NCBI GenBank assembly: GCA_947488435.1
Contig: CANKZG010000001.1
Location: 1,666,308 to 1,730,307 of the forward strand
Direction: 5' to 3'
Source: an uncultured Flavobacteriaceae bacterium
GTDB taxonomy: Bacteria; Bacteroidota; Bacteroidia; Flavobacteriales; Flavobacteriaceae
DNA length: 64,000 nucleotides
Shown in pieces: positions 62,734 to 64,000 of this stretch. The position numbers were made by a program, and so were the translations under genes. Position 1 is the first letter of the stretch; each line of letters starts with the position of its first letter. The notes beneath the pieces were generated by a model. That model worked only from the letters and a program-made list of their open reading frames with translations. It was not told the origin of the DNA and did not search any database.

Positions 62734-64000
62734 ATGAAAAAATTACTATCTCTTTTTTTCTTTTTCACTTTCATTTTTGTTTTTTCTCAAACCAAGGTCG
62801 GAGGTATAGTTGTTGATGAATCGGGTTCTCCGGTAGCATTTGCCAACGTTTTATTCAAAGGTTCTTCGGAAGGAACAATCACTAATGATAATGGACGATT
62901 TTATATAGAATCTGATAACACTTATCAAACACTTGTAATTTCCTTTATAGGATACGAAACCAAAGAAATTTCGCTTACGGCAAAAGTGAATTATAATATG
63001 GAATTTGTGCTGATTGAAGGGAGTGAGCAACTCGATGAAGTAGTGGTTTATACCGGAAAACAGTCTAAAAAGAACAATCCTGCAATCGATATTTTACGAA
63101 AAATCTGGGCCAAGAAAAGGGTTAATGGGCTTAAAAAATTTAAGCAATACACGTATGATAAGTACGAAAAAATAGAATTTGATTTAAATACAATTGATAG
63201 TGCACTTATTAAAAGTAAAATTTTTAGAGGTCTAGAGTTTGTGTTTGACGATTTGGATACCTCAAGGATTACTGGTAAAACTTACCTTCCGGTATTTTTA
63301 AATGAAACTTTTTCAAAAGTATATGGCGATAACCTTTTGGATCAGGAAAAAGAAGATATTATCGGCGTAAATAATTCGGGTTATAGTGGGAATCAGGCTA
63401 TTACTGCCTTTATTGAAGATCTATATTCGGATTATGATATTTACAGTAATTATTTAAAATTCTTCGATAAAAGTTTTACCAGTCCATTATCTCGCACAGG
63501 GATTGATGTGTATAGTTATGTGCTTAACGATAGTACCTATATTGATAATAAATGGTGCTACAATATTATCTATTATCCACGACGAAAAAACGAACTTACG
63601 TTTAAAGGGGACTTTTGGGTAAATGACACCACTTTTGCCATCAAAAAAATTAATATGGAGGTGACAAAAAGTGCCAATATTAATTGGGTGAAAGAGATCT
63701 ATATAGAGCAGGACTTTGATGTGCTTAACGATTCGGTCTTTTTAATTAAAAGGGATTATATGTTGAGTGATTTCGCTTTTAGTAAAAAAGAAAAATCTAA
63801 AGGTGTATATGGAAAGCGAACTACAGTATATGATCGGTACAAGTTTGATGAGCCTAAACCAAAAAAGTTTTATGGAAAAGCATTGAATCCTTTTGATCCA
63901 CAGGTTTTTGCCAAAGGAGAGGAGTTTTGGAAGGCAAATCGGTTGGAAAAGTTAAATAAAGATGAGGAAGGAATATTTCAACTTATCGATACCCTAAAAA
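62734..64000 (+). CDS. DUF5686 family protein with carboxypeptidase-regulatory-like domain (partial, runs off the window)
   Basis: Open from the ATG at 62734 to the window end (422 codons, no stop). Signal peptide MKKLLSLFFFFTFIFVFSQ, then a CarboxypepD_reg-like beta domain (TKVGGIVVDESG, LVISFIGYETKEI, LDEVVVYTG) and the beginning of a DUF5686 outer-membrane region (NPAIDILRKIWAKK, TFAIKKINMEV). Such proteins sit in the outer membrane of Bacteroidota; function unknown. The missing C-terminal part should form the barrel. Confidence 0.88.
   Translation, partial: MKKLLSLFFFFTFIFVFSQTKVGGIVVDESGSPVAFANVLFKGSSEGTITNDNGRFYIESDNTYQTLVISFIGYETKEISLTAKVNYNMEFVLIEGSEQLDEVVVYTGKQSKKNNPAIDILRKIWAKKRVNGLKKFKQYTYDKYEKIEFDLNTIDSALIKSKIFRGLEFVFDDLDTSRITGKTYLPVFLNETFSKVYGDNLLDQEKEDIIGVNNSGYSGNQAITAFIEDLYSDYDIYSNYLKFFDKSFTSPLSRTGIDVYSYVLNDSTYIDNKWCYNIIYYPRRKNELTFKGDFWVNDTTFAIKKINMEVTKSANINWVKEIYIEQDFDVLNDSVFLIKRDYMLSDFAFSKKEKSKGVYGKRTTVYDRYKFDEPKPKKFYGKALNPFDPQVFAKGEEFWKANRLEKLNKDEEGIFQLIDTLK

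Overview
The window is low-GC chromosomal DNA from a member of the Bacteroidota, most likely a marine Flavobacteriaceae species. Indicators are two DUF6090 proteins, a PorG-like DUF6089 protein next to uppS and bamA, a folK-deoxynucleoside kinase fusion, TAnnTTTG promoter boxes, PD40 lipoproteins and a DUF5686 protein.

Region 1 (1-19.4 kb) is an accessory gene-cassette array. All recognisable genes lie on the minus strand, mostly one per cassette, separated by about 17 imperfectly palindromic repeats of about 100-210 bp that behave like integron attC sites. Each repeat starts (plus strand) with ...AAC and ends with GTT.... The bases flanking a given cassette are complementary to each other: GTTGTAGCCA left and TGGCTACAAC right of the serine hydrolase, GTTACCAAAC and GTTTGGTAAC around a 4-kb four-gene cassette, GTTAGGCAC and GTGCCTAAC around a Septu pair. 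This is the arrangement expected when cassettes circularise and integrate by exchange at G/TT. Cargo includes an AAC(3)-I-like acetyltransferase, two DUF6090 membrane proteins, an M23 peptidase, a cupin, two PD40 lipoproteins, a beta-lactamase-fold serine hydrolase, an esterase with a LytTR two-component system, a Septu (PtuAB) anti-phage pair and several unrecognised proteins. At the gene-start side of the array sits a 91-residue C-terminal remnant of a tyrosine recombinase, followed by tRNA-Leu and tRNA-Gly.

Region 2 (19.8-64 kb) is conserved core genome: mutS, an RNA methyltransferase, folK-dNK, sppA, a queuosine-precursor transporter, an AsmA-like protein, a GH3-family enzyme, tig-clpP-clpX, pdxJ, then a cell-envelope block (CBS protein, nadK, porG-like, uppS, bamA, two ompH/skp, murI), a TonB-plug surface protein, folA, an ergothioneine pair (egtB, egtD), thyA, a frameshifted nupC, a bifunctional-nuclease-family gene, etfBA, pdhB and the start of a DUF5686 gene that leaves the window.

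The strongest candidate for something little described is the cassette array: nested, covarying hairpins inside the repeats, cassette-specific matched ends and a decayed recombinase suggest an integron-like system with its own non-canonical core sites. A second item is a near-identical 20-bp palindromic motif found only upstream of etfBA and of an SGNH lipoprotein gene, which looks like a shared operator.
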